IMG/VR virus record: IMGVR_UViG_3300034642_000070
Span: 1-20,474 of that record
Origin: a virus
Direction: 5' to 3' (one strand)
Length of the DNA stretch: 20,474 bases
In this document: positions 6,923-13,893 of the stretch, one piece after another
How the letters are laid out: each line of letters begins with the position of its first letter
Position numbering within the stretch: the stretch's first letter is position 1
The notes under the pieces: model-generated
Told to the model about the DNA's origin: nothing
The model's input: the letters and a program-made list of their open reading frames with translations, nothing else
Databases searched by the model: none
Program-made: the position numbers and the translations under genes

Positions 6923-7607
6923 TTTTACTTTTGCACATAGAGAAGAAGGATTTGATGAACACATAGAAAAATCTATTCGTGGTTATTCTCAACTCATGGA
7001 TGATGTTATATCATTGTCTCGACACTTTGTAGAGAAAGGAACAAGTGTAGTTGATATCGGTTGTTCTACTGGAAAGATGACCAAGGCCTTAATAGATTAT
7101 AATCTAGACCATATTGAAACTGGTGTAGAATTTATAGGTATTGAAATTGCAGATGGGTTTCAAAAGGATTTAAGGAAAAGAGAAGAAGAAATTAAGAAGT
7201 ATTATTCTAATGTTCACTTTGAACAAAGTGATGCACGTTACTATGAATATAAAGAATGTTCTCTAATTACTTCAATTTTTACCTTGCAATTTATGCCTAA
7301 ATGTGATAGAAAGGAAACACTACAATCTGTATATGATGGTTTGAACTCTGGTGGTGCATATATATTTGCAGAGAAAACAATTTGCGAAAATGCACTTGTA
7401 CAAGATATGATTACTTTTAATTACTATGATTACAAAAGAAAATCATTTACCACCGAAGATATTATGGATAAGGAACGTACTCTTAGACATATGATGAAAC
7501 CTAATACATGGAGAGAAATCGAAGATATGTTGATGGAAGTAGGTTTTGGTGTTGTACAACCTTTCTGGAGAAATCACGCATTTGTTGGTGCGTTGGCTGT
7601 AAAATAG
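6915..7607 (+). CDS. CmoA-like SAM enzyme (carboxy-SAM synthase family)
   Basis: This is a class I SAM-binding enzyme of 230 aa that looks specifically like CmoA, which converts SAM plus prephenate to carboxy-SAM for tRNA wobble-uridine modification. Compared with E. coli CmoA as I remember it, I see KSIRGYS (19-25) for RSVPGYS, motif I DIGCSTG (47-53) for DLGCSLG, IFTLQFM (121-127) for NFTLQFL, GLNSGGAYIFAEK (142-154) for GLNPGGALVLSEK, and FNYYDYKR (168-175) for FNMHHDFKR. No CmoB partner, tRNA-directed or otherwise, is in the window; a cytosine-C5 DNA methyltransferase precedes it instead. One caution: in an ungapped alignment the E. coli carboxylate-binding Arg (R199 by my count) falls on Glu187, with Arg188 one residue later. 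I chose ATG 6915, preceded by AAGGA (6902-6906), over an in-frame ATG at 6873 that would overlap the upstream gene by 50 nt. Confidence 0.82.
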   Translation: MADFTFAHREEGFDEHIEKSIRGYSQLMDDVISLSRHFVEKGTSVVDIGCSTGKMTKALIDYNLDHIETGVEFIGIEIADGFQKDLRKREEEIKKYYSNVHFEQSDARYYEYKECSLITSIFTLQFMPKCDRKETLQSVYDGLNSGGAYIFAEKTICENALVQDMITFNYYDYKRKSFTTEDIMDKERTLRHMMKPNTWREIEDMLMEVGFGVVQPFWRNHAFVGALAVK

Positions 7608-7616
7608 GAGAATAAT

Positions 7617-8021
7617 ATGGATGTTGATTTATTAAAAGATTATCAAGAATTTGTTGATGAAGTATCTAGTGATGCAACTAAAAATATTGATGATTTTGGT
7701 GATGCAGTAGATGTCATAGATGAAAATGGTGTTGAACCAACAAGGTTACTCACTGCATCTATCGGTCTATCTGGTGAAGTTGGTGAATTTAATGATATTG
7801 TAAAGAAGTGTTTCTTTCAAGGTAAAGAAATGGATGAGGATGTTGTCACTCATCTAAAATCAGAACTTGGTGATATTATGTGGTACATTGCACAAGGTTG
7901 TATTGCATTGGGAACTGATATTGAAGAACTGATTGATATTAATACTGCGAAACTTAAAGATAGATATCCAGAGGGATTTGATGGGTTTCGTTCTGACAAC
8001 AGAGATGAGGATGATATATAA
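7617..8021 (+). CDS. mazG: MazG-type nucleotide pyrophosphohydrolase
   Basis: This is an all-alpha NTP pyrophosphohydrolase of the MazG/dUTPase-like superfamily, 134 aa. The metal-binding set is visible: SGEVGE with E54 and E57, then SELGD with E83 and D86, followed by a helix and the [10 protein letters not shown] segment (112-121) typical of this family near the C-terminus. Members hydrolyse (d)NTPs or ppGpp-like nucleotides to monophosphates. In marine phages they have been proposed to tune nucleotide pools or stringent-response signals during infection. TAGGAG (7605-7610) gives a good ribosome site. The stop overlaps the uvsX start (TAATG), placing it in the replication transcript. The acidic C-terminal tail (DNRDEDDI) has no known role. 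Confidence 0.9.
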   Translation: MDVDLLKDYQEFVDEVSSDATKNIDDFGDAVDVIDENGVEPTRLLTASIGLSGEVGEFNDIVKKCFFQGKEMDEDVVTHLKSELGDIMWYIAQGCIALGTDIEELIDINTAKLKDRYPEGFDGFRSDNRDEDDI

Positions 8022-9046
8022 TGGATTTTTTGAAAGAGATTGCAAAGAAGGCTGGTAATGAATATGCTGGTCTAGTTGCAGATGGTGTAGAAGCAGGGGA
8101 TATTGATTCATTCATAGACACTGGTTCTTTTATATTTAATGGATTATTAAGTGGTTCAATTTATGGTGGTTTACCAAGTAATAAAATTACTGCGATTGCT
8201 GGTGAAAGTGCAACTGGTAAAACCTTTTTTGTAATGGGAATGTGTAAAAACTTTCTAGATAAGAATCCAGATGCTGGTGTTATTTACTTTGAGTCAGAAA
8301 GTGCAATTACAAAACAAATGGTAATTGACAGAGGTATTGACCCTAATCGTATGGTAATGTTTCCTGTAACTACTGTACAAGAATTTAGAACACAAGCAAT
8401 TCGTGTATTGGACAAATATCTAGAACAAGATGAAGCAGATAGAAAACCTATCATGTTATGTCTTGATTCACTTGGTATGTTATCTACTACAAAAGAGGTA
8501 GAAGACACAGAGGCTGGTAAAGAAACTAGAGATATGACTAGAGCACAAATTATTAAAGCTGCATTTAGAGTGTTGACTTTGAAACTTGGTCGTGCAAAAG
8601 TTCCTATGGTAATTACTAATCATACCTATGATGTTGTTGGTTCAATGTTTCCAACAAAAGAAATGGGTGGTGGTTCTGGATTGAAATATGCAGCCTCTTC
8701 AATTGTATACTTATCTAAGAAAAAAGAAAAAGATGGTACTGAAGTAATTGGTAACATTGTTCACTGTAAAAATCATAAGTCAAGAATTACTGTAGAAAAT
8801 AAAATGGTAGATGTTCGTTTGACTTATGATAAAGGTTTGGATAAATATTATGGACTACTTGACCTTGCATTAAAGTATGACATATTTAAGAATGTATCTA
8901 CTCGTATTGAATTACCAGATGGTTCTAAAACATTTGGTAAGACAATCAATAATAACCCAGAGAAATACTTTACTGAGGATATTATGAAACAATTAGATGA
9001 ATGTGCTCAGAAAGAATTCAAGTATGGAAATATCGAAGAAGTATAA
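8021..9046 (+). CDS. uvsX: UvsX RecA-like recombinase
   Basis: This is the phage strand-exchange recombinase, which coats ssDNA and drives recombination-dependent replication with UvsY and the gp41 helicase. Walker A is GESATGKT (61-68) and Walker B is PIMLCLDS (143-150). A conserved glutamate segment (YFESESA, 89-95) follows the first strand after Walker A, and a VPMVITNH segment lies in the position that senses the gamma phosphate in RecA proteins. At 341 aa it is shorter than T4 UvsX (about 390), mostly by trimmed termini. It overlaps mazG by 1 nt and the small downstream gene by 23 nt. GAGG (8006-8010 region) serves as the ribosome site. The order uvsX, small gene, helicase matches T4 uvsX-40-41. 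Confidence 0.95.
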   Translation: MDFLKEIAKKAGNEYAGLVADGVEAGDIDSFIDTGSFIFNGLLSGSIYGGLPSNKITAIAGESATGKTFFVMGMCKNFLDKNPDAGVIYFESESAITKQMVIDRGIDPNRMVMFPVTTVQEFRTQAIRVLDKYLEQDEADRKPIMLCLDSLGMLSTTKEVEDTEAGKETRDMTRAQIIKAAFRVLTLKLGRAKVPMVITNHTYDVVGSMFPTKEMGGGSGLKYAASSIVYLSKKKEKDGTEVIGNIVHCKNHKSRITVENKMVDVRLTYDKGLDKYYGLLDLALKYDIFKNVSTRIELPDGSKTFGKTINNNPEKYFTEDIMKQLDECAQKEFKYGNIEEV

Positions 9047-9323
9047 ATTTGTAGAAAATAAAGATGCAAAGTGGCAAGGTGTTGGTTTAACCAAAGAAGC
9101 TGGTTTTTATCAAGGTGTGGTTTATAGATATGGAAAAGTTACACCCATTGAAGAGGATGATAAATTACGATTGAAGTTTGACTGGCAAATACTTGACTCA
9201 AACGGTTTAGACAAAAAACATTTTAATGATGATTTTTTTAACTTGATTGGGGATGTTCTTTATGATATTATGGACAAACAATTAGAAGATGGAAGTTTAC
9301 AGTATGTCAACACAGACAATTGA
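9024..9323 (+). CDS. Small protein in the gp40 position
   Basis: A 99-aa protein that I do not recognise. It is acidic and aromatic-rich, with an N-terminal half that may form beta strands ([16 protein letters not shown], 27-42) and a C-terminal helix ending in acidic residues. It overlaps uvsX by 23 nt and the helicase gene by 20 nt, so the three are translationally linked. In T4 gene 40 occupies this slot, but I see no hydrophobic membrane segment or other feature showing homology. I prefer the ATG at 9024 over 8997, which would overlap uvsX by 50 nt. The weak ribosome site suggests translation depends on uvsX coupling. Confidence 0.75.
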   Translation: MEISKKYKFVENKDAKWQGVGLTKEAGFYQGVVYRYGKVTPIEEDDKLRLKFDWQILDSNGLDKKHFNDDFFNLIGDVLYDIMDKQLEDGSLQYVNTDN

Positions 9324-10704
9324 GAGAACAACTCTTACACATTTAATTTATAATGAGGAATACACTAGAAAAGTTATTCCTTTTATAAAACCAATATATT
9401 ATGCAAATAGACAAGAAAGAGTAGTATTTGAAGAAATTGAAAAGTTTATAGAGAAGTACAATTCTTTACCTACAAAAGAAACTCTTACTATTGGTATAGA
9501 TAATAGAAAAGATATTAATGATGAAGACTATAAAAAGATTGTTGAAATCATTAGTTCACTGGATAAAACAGAAGTGGACTTACAATGGTTACATGACGAA
9601 ACAGAAAAGTTCTGTAAAGATAAAGCGATATACAACGCAGTACTTGATGGAATAAGTATTATTGATGGGAAAGATAAGAATAGAACTCCAGAAGCAATTC
9701 CTTCTATTCTGTCCGAAGCACTAAGTGTTTCCTTTGACCTATCAGTAGGACACGATTATGTTGAAGATGGTTTGGATAGATATGATTTCTATCACAAGAA
9801 AGAAGAAAAGATACCTTTTGATTTAGAATACTTCAACAAAATCACGAAAGGTGGTTTACCACAAAAGACACTTAATATTGCACTTGCTGGAACTGGAGTT
9901 GGTAAGTCGTTGTTCATGTGTCATATGGCTGCATCTACACTTATGCAAGGTAAGAATGTTCTGTACATTACACTAGAGATGGCAGAAGAACGTATTGCAG
10001 AACGTATAGATGCGAACTTAATGAATGTTACAATGGATGATTTACATACACTTCCTAAGAAGATGTTTGAAAATTATCTGACTAAAATAAATAAAAAAAC
10101 AAATGGAAAGTTAATCGTAAAAGAATATCCAACTGCATCAGCTCATGTTGGAAATTTCAGAAGTTTAATTAAGGAACTTGCACTTAAAAGAAGTTTTAAA
10201 CCAGATATTATATTTGTTGACTATCTTAATATATGTGCATCGTCAAGGTTTAAGGGGAACGCAAATGTTGGGTCGTATTTTTATATCAAAGCAATTGCAG
10301 AAGAACTTAGAGGACTTGCCGTTGAAACAAATGTACCGATTATGTCAGCGACACAAACTACTAGGAGTGGGTTTGTCTCAAGCGACATTGGGTTGGAAGA
10401 TACGTCAGAAAGTTTTGGTTTACCAGCTACGGCTGACCTTATGTTTGCTCTCATATCTACCGAAGAGTTAGAAGACTTAAATCAGATATGTGTTAAACAA
10501 TTAAAGAACCGATATAATGACCCTACCATGAACAAAAGATTCATATTAGGTATTGACAGAGCAAAGATGAGATTGTATGATGTTGAACAAGAAGCACAAA
10601 AGGACTTAGTAGACTCTGGACAAGAAGATGCAGTTGTATTCGATAACACACCATTTGCTGGAAAGACTAGCAAATATGAAAAATTCGGTGACCTCAAGGT
10701 TTAG
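9304..10704 (+). CDS. 41: Replicative DNA helicase, gp41/DnaB-like
   Basis: This is the hexameric 5'-3' replicative helicase that unwinds the fork and recruits primase. It has 466 aa from the ATG at 9304 (T4 gp41: 475). An alpha-helical N-terminal domain (1-150) is followed by a RecA-fold motor with Walker A AGTGVGKS (195-202), the DnaB-type H1a strand NVLYITLEMAEERIAERI (218-235) and Walker B DIIFVDYLN, then a motif 3 and 4 region with SATQTTRSGF. A slightly longer start at 9289 is possible but 9304 gives a 20-nt overlap with the upstream gene, in line with its neighbours. The C-terminal part (FAGKTSKYEKFGDL) overlaps the next small gene by 29 nt. No primase gene is in the window. Confidence 0.95.
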   Translation: MSTQTIERTTLTHLIYNEEYTRKVIPFIKPIYYANRQERVVFEEIEKFIEKYNSLPTKETLTIGIDNRKDINDEDYKKIVEIISSLDKTEVDLQWLHDETEKFCKDKAIYNAVLDGISIIDGKDKNRTPEAIPSILSEALSVSFDLSVGHDYVEDGLDRYDFYHKKEEKIPFDLEYFNKITKGGLPQKTLNIALAGTGVGKSLFMCHMAASTLMQGKNVLYITLEMAEERIAERIDANLMNVTMDDLHTLPKKMFENYLTKINKKTNGKLIVKEYPTASAHVGNFRSLIKELALKRSFKPDIIFVDYLNICASSRFKGNANVGSYFYIKAIAEELRGLAVETNVPIMSATQTTRSGFVSSDIGLEDTSESFGLPATADLMFALISTEELEDLNQICVKQLKNRYNDPTMNKRFILGIDRAKMRLYDVEQEAQKDLVDSGQEDAVVFDNTPFAGKTSKYEKFGDLKV

Positions 10705-10897
10705 AAAAACCTATAAAGTACAATATTATCATGATGTCAACATCGACACTAAAAAGTGGGAAGTTATAGAACTTCCTACTAATAATGTTATCAAAACATT
10801 TGACTTTGAAGAAGATGCAGAAGAGGTCAGTAATTCTCTAAATAAGAATAAACCATTCGGTGACAGAGGCTTTCCAAGATTCCTAATACATAAATAG
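10676..10897 (+). CDS. Small hypothetical protein
   Basis: A 73-aa protein that I do not recognise. It is basic at the N-terminus, carries an acidic helix (FDFEEDAEEVSNSLN, about 42-56), and ends in a Pro/Phe/Gly-rich tail (PFGDRGFPRFLIHK). It overlaps the helicase gene by 29 nt. The ATG at 10676 is chosen because earlier in-frame starts extend still further into the helicase. Its last codons, CAT AAA TAG, form part of the CATAAATA late-promoter octamer, so the gene end and the promoter for the next operon coincide. Confidence 0.55.
   Translation: MKNSVTSRFRKTYKVQYYHDVNIDTKKWEVIELPTNNVIKTFDFEEDAEEVSNSLNKNKPFGDRGFPRFLIHK
10889..10896 (+). promoter_or_regulatory. T4-type late promoter (CATAAATA)
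   Basis: CATAAATA matches the T4 late promoter -10 octamer TATAAATA at 7 of 8 positions. It lies 29 nt before the ATG of the first gene of the putative virion operon, leaving room for a transcription start about 11-12 nt downstream and the GGAG ribosome site at 10912-10915. The same ten bases, ACATAAATAG, recur at 19452-19461 before the structural gene. Confidence 0.65.
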
Positions 10898-10925
10898 TGA
10901 TATTAATATATGGAGTATTTGGATA

Positions 10926-12272
10926 ATGGAGAGATTTAAAAAATATCTGAGGGAACTAACTGTTTCTCCAGATTATCAGAGTAGAGGAACATTTAATCCA
11001 TTTTATGTTCTTGATATACCAGAAGATGATATTAGACCATCAGTTGGTGATGGCACAATAAAATACAAGAATGTTGATTCTGGTTCTGGAGAACTAATCA
11101 AGAATTATGGTGGTAAATATCATTTTCAAGTAAATGTAAATGATGAAGATACTAACTACTATGTTATCACTACAAAATCAAAAGTAAAAGCTCACTTTGG
11201 TCAAAAGACTAGAAAAGACTCAACTGCATCATCAAATGTAAATGAGTTCTTAACAGTATATTTTTTACTTCACAAAGATTACACAGACCCTAAAACTTTT
11301 CAATCAGACATTGGTGGAAAGACAGGTAAAACTGGTGTTCTAAATGGTGAAGGTCAAGATGTTACATATGAAGATTTAGTTCAGTTAATAGATAGAGATG
11401 AAACTGCTGATAGAGATATTGAAATCGGATATCAAAATTCACTCGCAGTTGCAAAAGATTTACCAAACACTATTGATAAAGTTTTCTGGGTGCCGAGAGG
11501 TAAACCAGATGGAGTTGGTGGAAAGAATCCATCTGATGTTATCATTAAATTATCTGATGGTAATTATATTGGATATTCTAATAAGATTGCAGCTGGTAAA
11601 GACGCAACCCCAAAGATTAATACAAACATGACTGCGTTCTATTCTAAACTCGCAGACAGAAAACAATTATCTAATATAGAAAAAATGATTGATGATGCAT
11701 GGAATGATGCAGCTACAACAATTGATGTTACAACTCCAACTGCACATAAAGCAATAACTGCATTTAGTATTGCTGGTGAACGGTTTAGTGAAAGTTCTTC
11801 AAAGAGAGCATTTGCTGGACTTGCTCGTGCATTTCAAAAAGATAAATTAAAATTCTATGCAGATGATTTCTATTATAAGTTTAGAAACAACTTAATAACT
11901 GCATTTTCTACTTACATATCAGATTCTAGAAATATGGCGTATCTTTTGAATACAGTTGGTTATTATACATATGATGACCCAGATGCAACACCATGTCCAT
12001 ATAAACTTTTAATTGGTAGTGAAAAAGGTTCTACAATTAAAGATGTTTCTTCAGATGAGGAACAAAGACAAATATTCTTTACTAAGAAATCGACTGATTT
12101 AACACAGATTAGAACCAGTTACGATAAAAAAGGTCAAACCTTTAATCTTGCATTTGGATATAGACCTTTAGGTAAAATTATATCTGCACCAATTGTTTTA
12201 AGAACAAGAGCTGCCGGTGGTTGGTCTGGTAAAAGTTTATACATTACAACAAGTGGGTTTAAAGTAAAATGA
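10926..12272 (+). CDS. Unknown virion-operon protein, possible degenerate nuclease fold
   Basis: A 448-aa protein whose family I do not know. The N-terminus MERFKKYLRELTVSP is a short amphipathic basic helix followed by an L-R-E site, like T4 capsid-targeting peptides. In the middle, NPSDVIIKLSDGNYIGYSNK (201-220) has the shape of a PD-(D/E)xK nuclease core (D204 on one strand, S218-N-K220 where (D/E)-x-K is expected). The acidic residue of the second half is missing, so activity is doubtful. TPKINTNMTAFYSKL and a C-terminal RAAGGWSGKSLYITTSGFKVK region follow. It is the first gene after a late promoter and its stop overlaps the next start by 4 nt (ATGA), tying it to the ligase-like protein. 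A packaged DNA-binding or DNA-processing protein is my best inference. Confidence 0.6.
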   Translation: MERFKKYLRELTVSPDYQSRGTFNPFYVLDIPEDDIRPSVGDGTIKYKNVDSGSGELIKNYGGKYHFQVNVNDEDTNYYVITTKSKVKAHFGQKTRKDSTASSNVNEFLTVYFLLHKDYTDPKTFQSDIGGKTGKTGVLNGEGQDVTYEDLVQLIDRDETADRDIEIGYQNSLAVAKDLPNTIDKVFWVPRGKPDGVGGKNPSDVIIKLSDGNYIGYSNKIAAGKDATPKINTNMTAFYSKLADRKQLSNIEKMIDDAWNDAATTIDVTTPTAHKAITAFSIAGERFSESSSKRAFAGLARAFQKDKLKFYADDFYYKFRNNLITAFSTYISDSRNMAYLLNTVGYYTYDDPDATPCPYKLLIGSEKGSTIKDVSSDEEQRQIFFTKKSTDLTQIRTSYDKKGQTFNLAFGYRPLGKIISAPIVLRTRAAGGWSGKSLYITTSGFKVK

Positions 12273-13498
12273 TTAATTTACTAGAAGGAAAAGAAGGTAA
12301 AAACCTACACTTAGAACACATCGAAGATGAGATATTAAACTTTGGTGTGCCAGGGGGTAGAGCTGCGATTAATTTTATTCGTTCTCTGAGGGATATGCTT
12401 GCTGGTGAATCTAGGTCTTCAGTCAACATGACAGTCAAGTGGGATGGAGCTCCAGCAATATTTGCTGGAACTGACCCAAGTGATGGTAAATTTTTTGTTG
12501 CAAAGAAATCAGTATTTAATGTAAGTCCTAAACTATACAAAACAAACGCAGAGATTGATGCAGATTTATCTGGAGACTTAAATGCAAAATTCAAAGTTGC
12601 ACTCGCAGAGTTCTCAAAACTTGGAATCAAAGGAGTCCTCCAAGGTGACCTCATGTACACAGACCTATCGAAAGAAAATATTGATGGGATATCGTATTAC
12701 ACTTTCCAGCCTAATACTATTGTTTACGCTGTGCCTATTGATAGCGATTTGGGTAAAATTATGAACGCATCTAAGATTGGAGTTGTATGGCACACAACTT
12801 ACAAAGGTTCTACATTACAAGATATGAAAGCATCATTCGGTGCAAATATTTCTGGACTTACAAAAACAAAAACAGTATGGATGGATGATGCAACTTACAA
12901 AGATGTATCTGGTCGTGCAACTATGACTGCAAAAGAAACTGCTGAGGTTACTGCACACTTATCAAATGCTGGTAAAACATTCCAAAGAATTAACGCACCA
13001 TCACTCAAGAAATTTCTAAGACTACAGGATTCTCTCACAGGAAAACTAGTAGGTGCAAGTTATAAGACATATAATAATACTAAGGTTCGTGCTGGTCAAG
13101 CTGTTAAAGACCCTAAAGGTCATGCAAATGGTTATGTTATTCATGTTGAAAACCATTTCCAAAAAGAGATTGAAAAACTTAAAACCCAGAAATCTAAGGA
13201 TGTTCTGGAAACAAAGAAGACTGAATACGTTAGAGAATTTAAAAAGATGTTACCTAATCTGCAACAAGTGACTGCATTTCAAATGCACCTTGTAAATGCA
13301 AAGATGGGGATTGTAAAAAAACTAAATAGTGTAAAAGGTTTAACAGATACCTTTATCAAAACTAGTAATGGATTTAAAGTGGTTAACCCAGAGGGTTATG
13401 TTGCAATTGATAGGGTGTCTGGTGACGCTGTGAAGTTAGTTGATAGAATGGAATTTAGTTTTAATAACTTTACTGCAATAAAGGCATGGGATAAATGA
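12269..13498 (+). CDS. Polynucleotide-ligase-like nucleotidyltransferase
   Basis: This 409-aa protein carries the motif set of the covalent nucleotidyltransferase superfamily (DNA/RNA ligases and capping enzymes). Motif I is K57-W-D-G60, where the Lys would take AMP. A basic strand FVAKKS (76-81) follows, then motif III-like LQGDLMY (124-130), IIIa-like NTIVYAVP (149-156), motif IV P374-E-G-Y-V-A-I380, and motif V V388-K-L-V-D-R. The E-G-Y-V-A form is close to T4 RNA ligase 1. An insertion of about 200 residues between IIIa and IV, mostly Lys-rich and helical, is unusual for a minimal ligase. The family identity is my motif reading; substrate (RNA or DNA nicks) is unknown. Its N-terminus MINLLEG has an L-L-E|G site, and it sits between virion-type genes with 4-nt overlaps on both sides, so it may be packaged. 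Confidence 0.72.
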   Translation: MINLLEGKEGKNLHLEHIEDEILNFGVPGGRAAINFIRSLRDMLAGESRSSVNMTVKWDGAPAIFAGTDPSDGKFFVAKKSVFNVSPKLYKTNAEIDADLSGDLNAKFKVALAEFSKLGIKGVLQGDLMYTDLSKENIDGISYYTFQPNTIVYAVPIDSDLGKIMNASKIGVVWHTTYKGSTLQDMKASFGANISGLTKTKTVWMDDATYKDVSGRATMTAKETAEVTAHLSNAGKTFQRINAPSLKKFLRLQDSLTGKLVGASYKTYNNTKVRAGQAVKDPKGHANGYVIHVENHFQKEIEKLKTQKSKDVLETKKTEYVREFKKMLPNLQQVTAFQMHLVNAKMGIVKKLNSVKGLTDTFIKTSNGFKVVNPEGYVAIDRVSGDAVKLVDRMEFSFNNFTAIKAWDK

Positions 13499-13893
13499 AA
13501 ACTTTAAAAGAAATATTACTAGGAGAAGCTGCTCCTGCACCCCAAAAATCTCCAATGCAAAGAAGGAGAGAGATGGGTAGAAGGATGAAACTTCTCGCAA
13601 AAAAATCTTCCACAAAACTAAAGAAGAAAAGAGCACTTCTTAGAAAAAGAGATGCTGCTTCCCTTATGAAATCTGCACAAAAACAAGCAAAGATGACTGT
13701 AATTAAAAAACAGTTGGGCCCAGAAATAAACTACAATGAACTTCCTATCCAGAAAAGAATTCAGATTGACCAGAAGATTACTGCTAAGAAAGCAAAAGTA
13801 ATTCAAAAGATGACTAAGAAAATTTTAAGAAAGTTAAAAGCTGGAGAAGGTGAGAGAGTTAAGAAAGCAAAACTCGCTCAGCAGGAGAGTTAG
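13495..13893 (+). CDS. Very basic small protein, candidate internal virion protein
   Basis: A 132-aa protein with 29 Lys and 11 Arg against 10 acidic residues, about +30 net charge, and almost no aromatic residues. It is predicted mostly helical. The N-terminus MKTLKEILLGEAAPAP matches the form of the T4 IPIII targeting peptide (MKTYQEFIAE), with a cleavage-type L-G-E|A site followed by a flexible Ala/Pro stretch. T4 internal proteins are likewise small, basic, protease-processed and injected with the DNA. The start overlaps the ligase-like stop (ATGA) and its TAG directly abuts the next ATG. I infer a DNA-condensing or host-takeover protein packaged in the head; no enzymatic motif is visible. 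Confidence 0.75.
   Translation: MKTLKEILLGEAAPAPQKSPMQRRREMGRRMKLLAKKSSTKLKKKRALLRKRDAASLMKSAQKQAKMTVIKKQLGPEINYNELPIQKRIQIDQKITAKKAKVIQKMTKKILRKLKAGEGERVKKAKLAQQES

Noticed and set aside
10085-10092. AATAAATA inside the helicase gene as a late promoter
   Set aside because: It is mid-gene in an AT-rich Lys/Asn codon run with no gene start downstream. Similar near matches inside uvsX and the HAD gene were rejected for the same reason.
12259-12660. 133-aa open frame on the - strand
   Set aside because: Antisense to the ligase-like gene, whose motif set is clear; no independent evidence.
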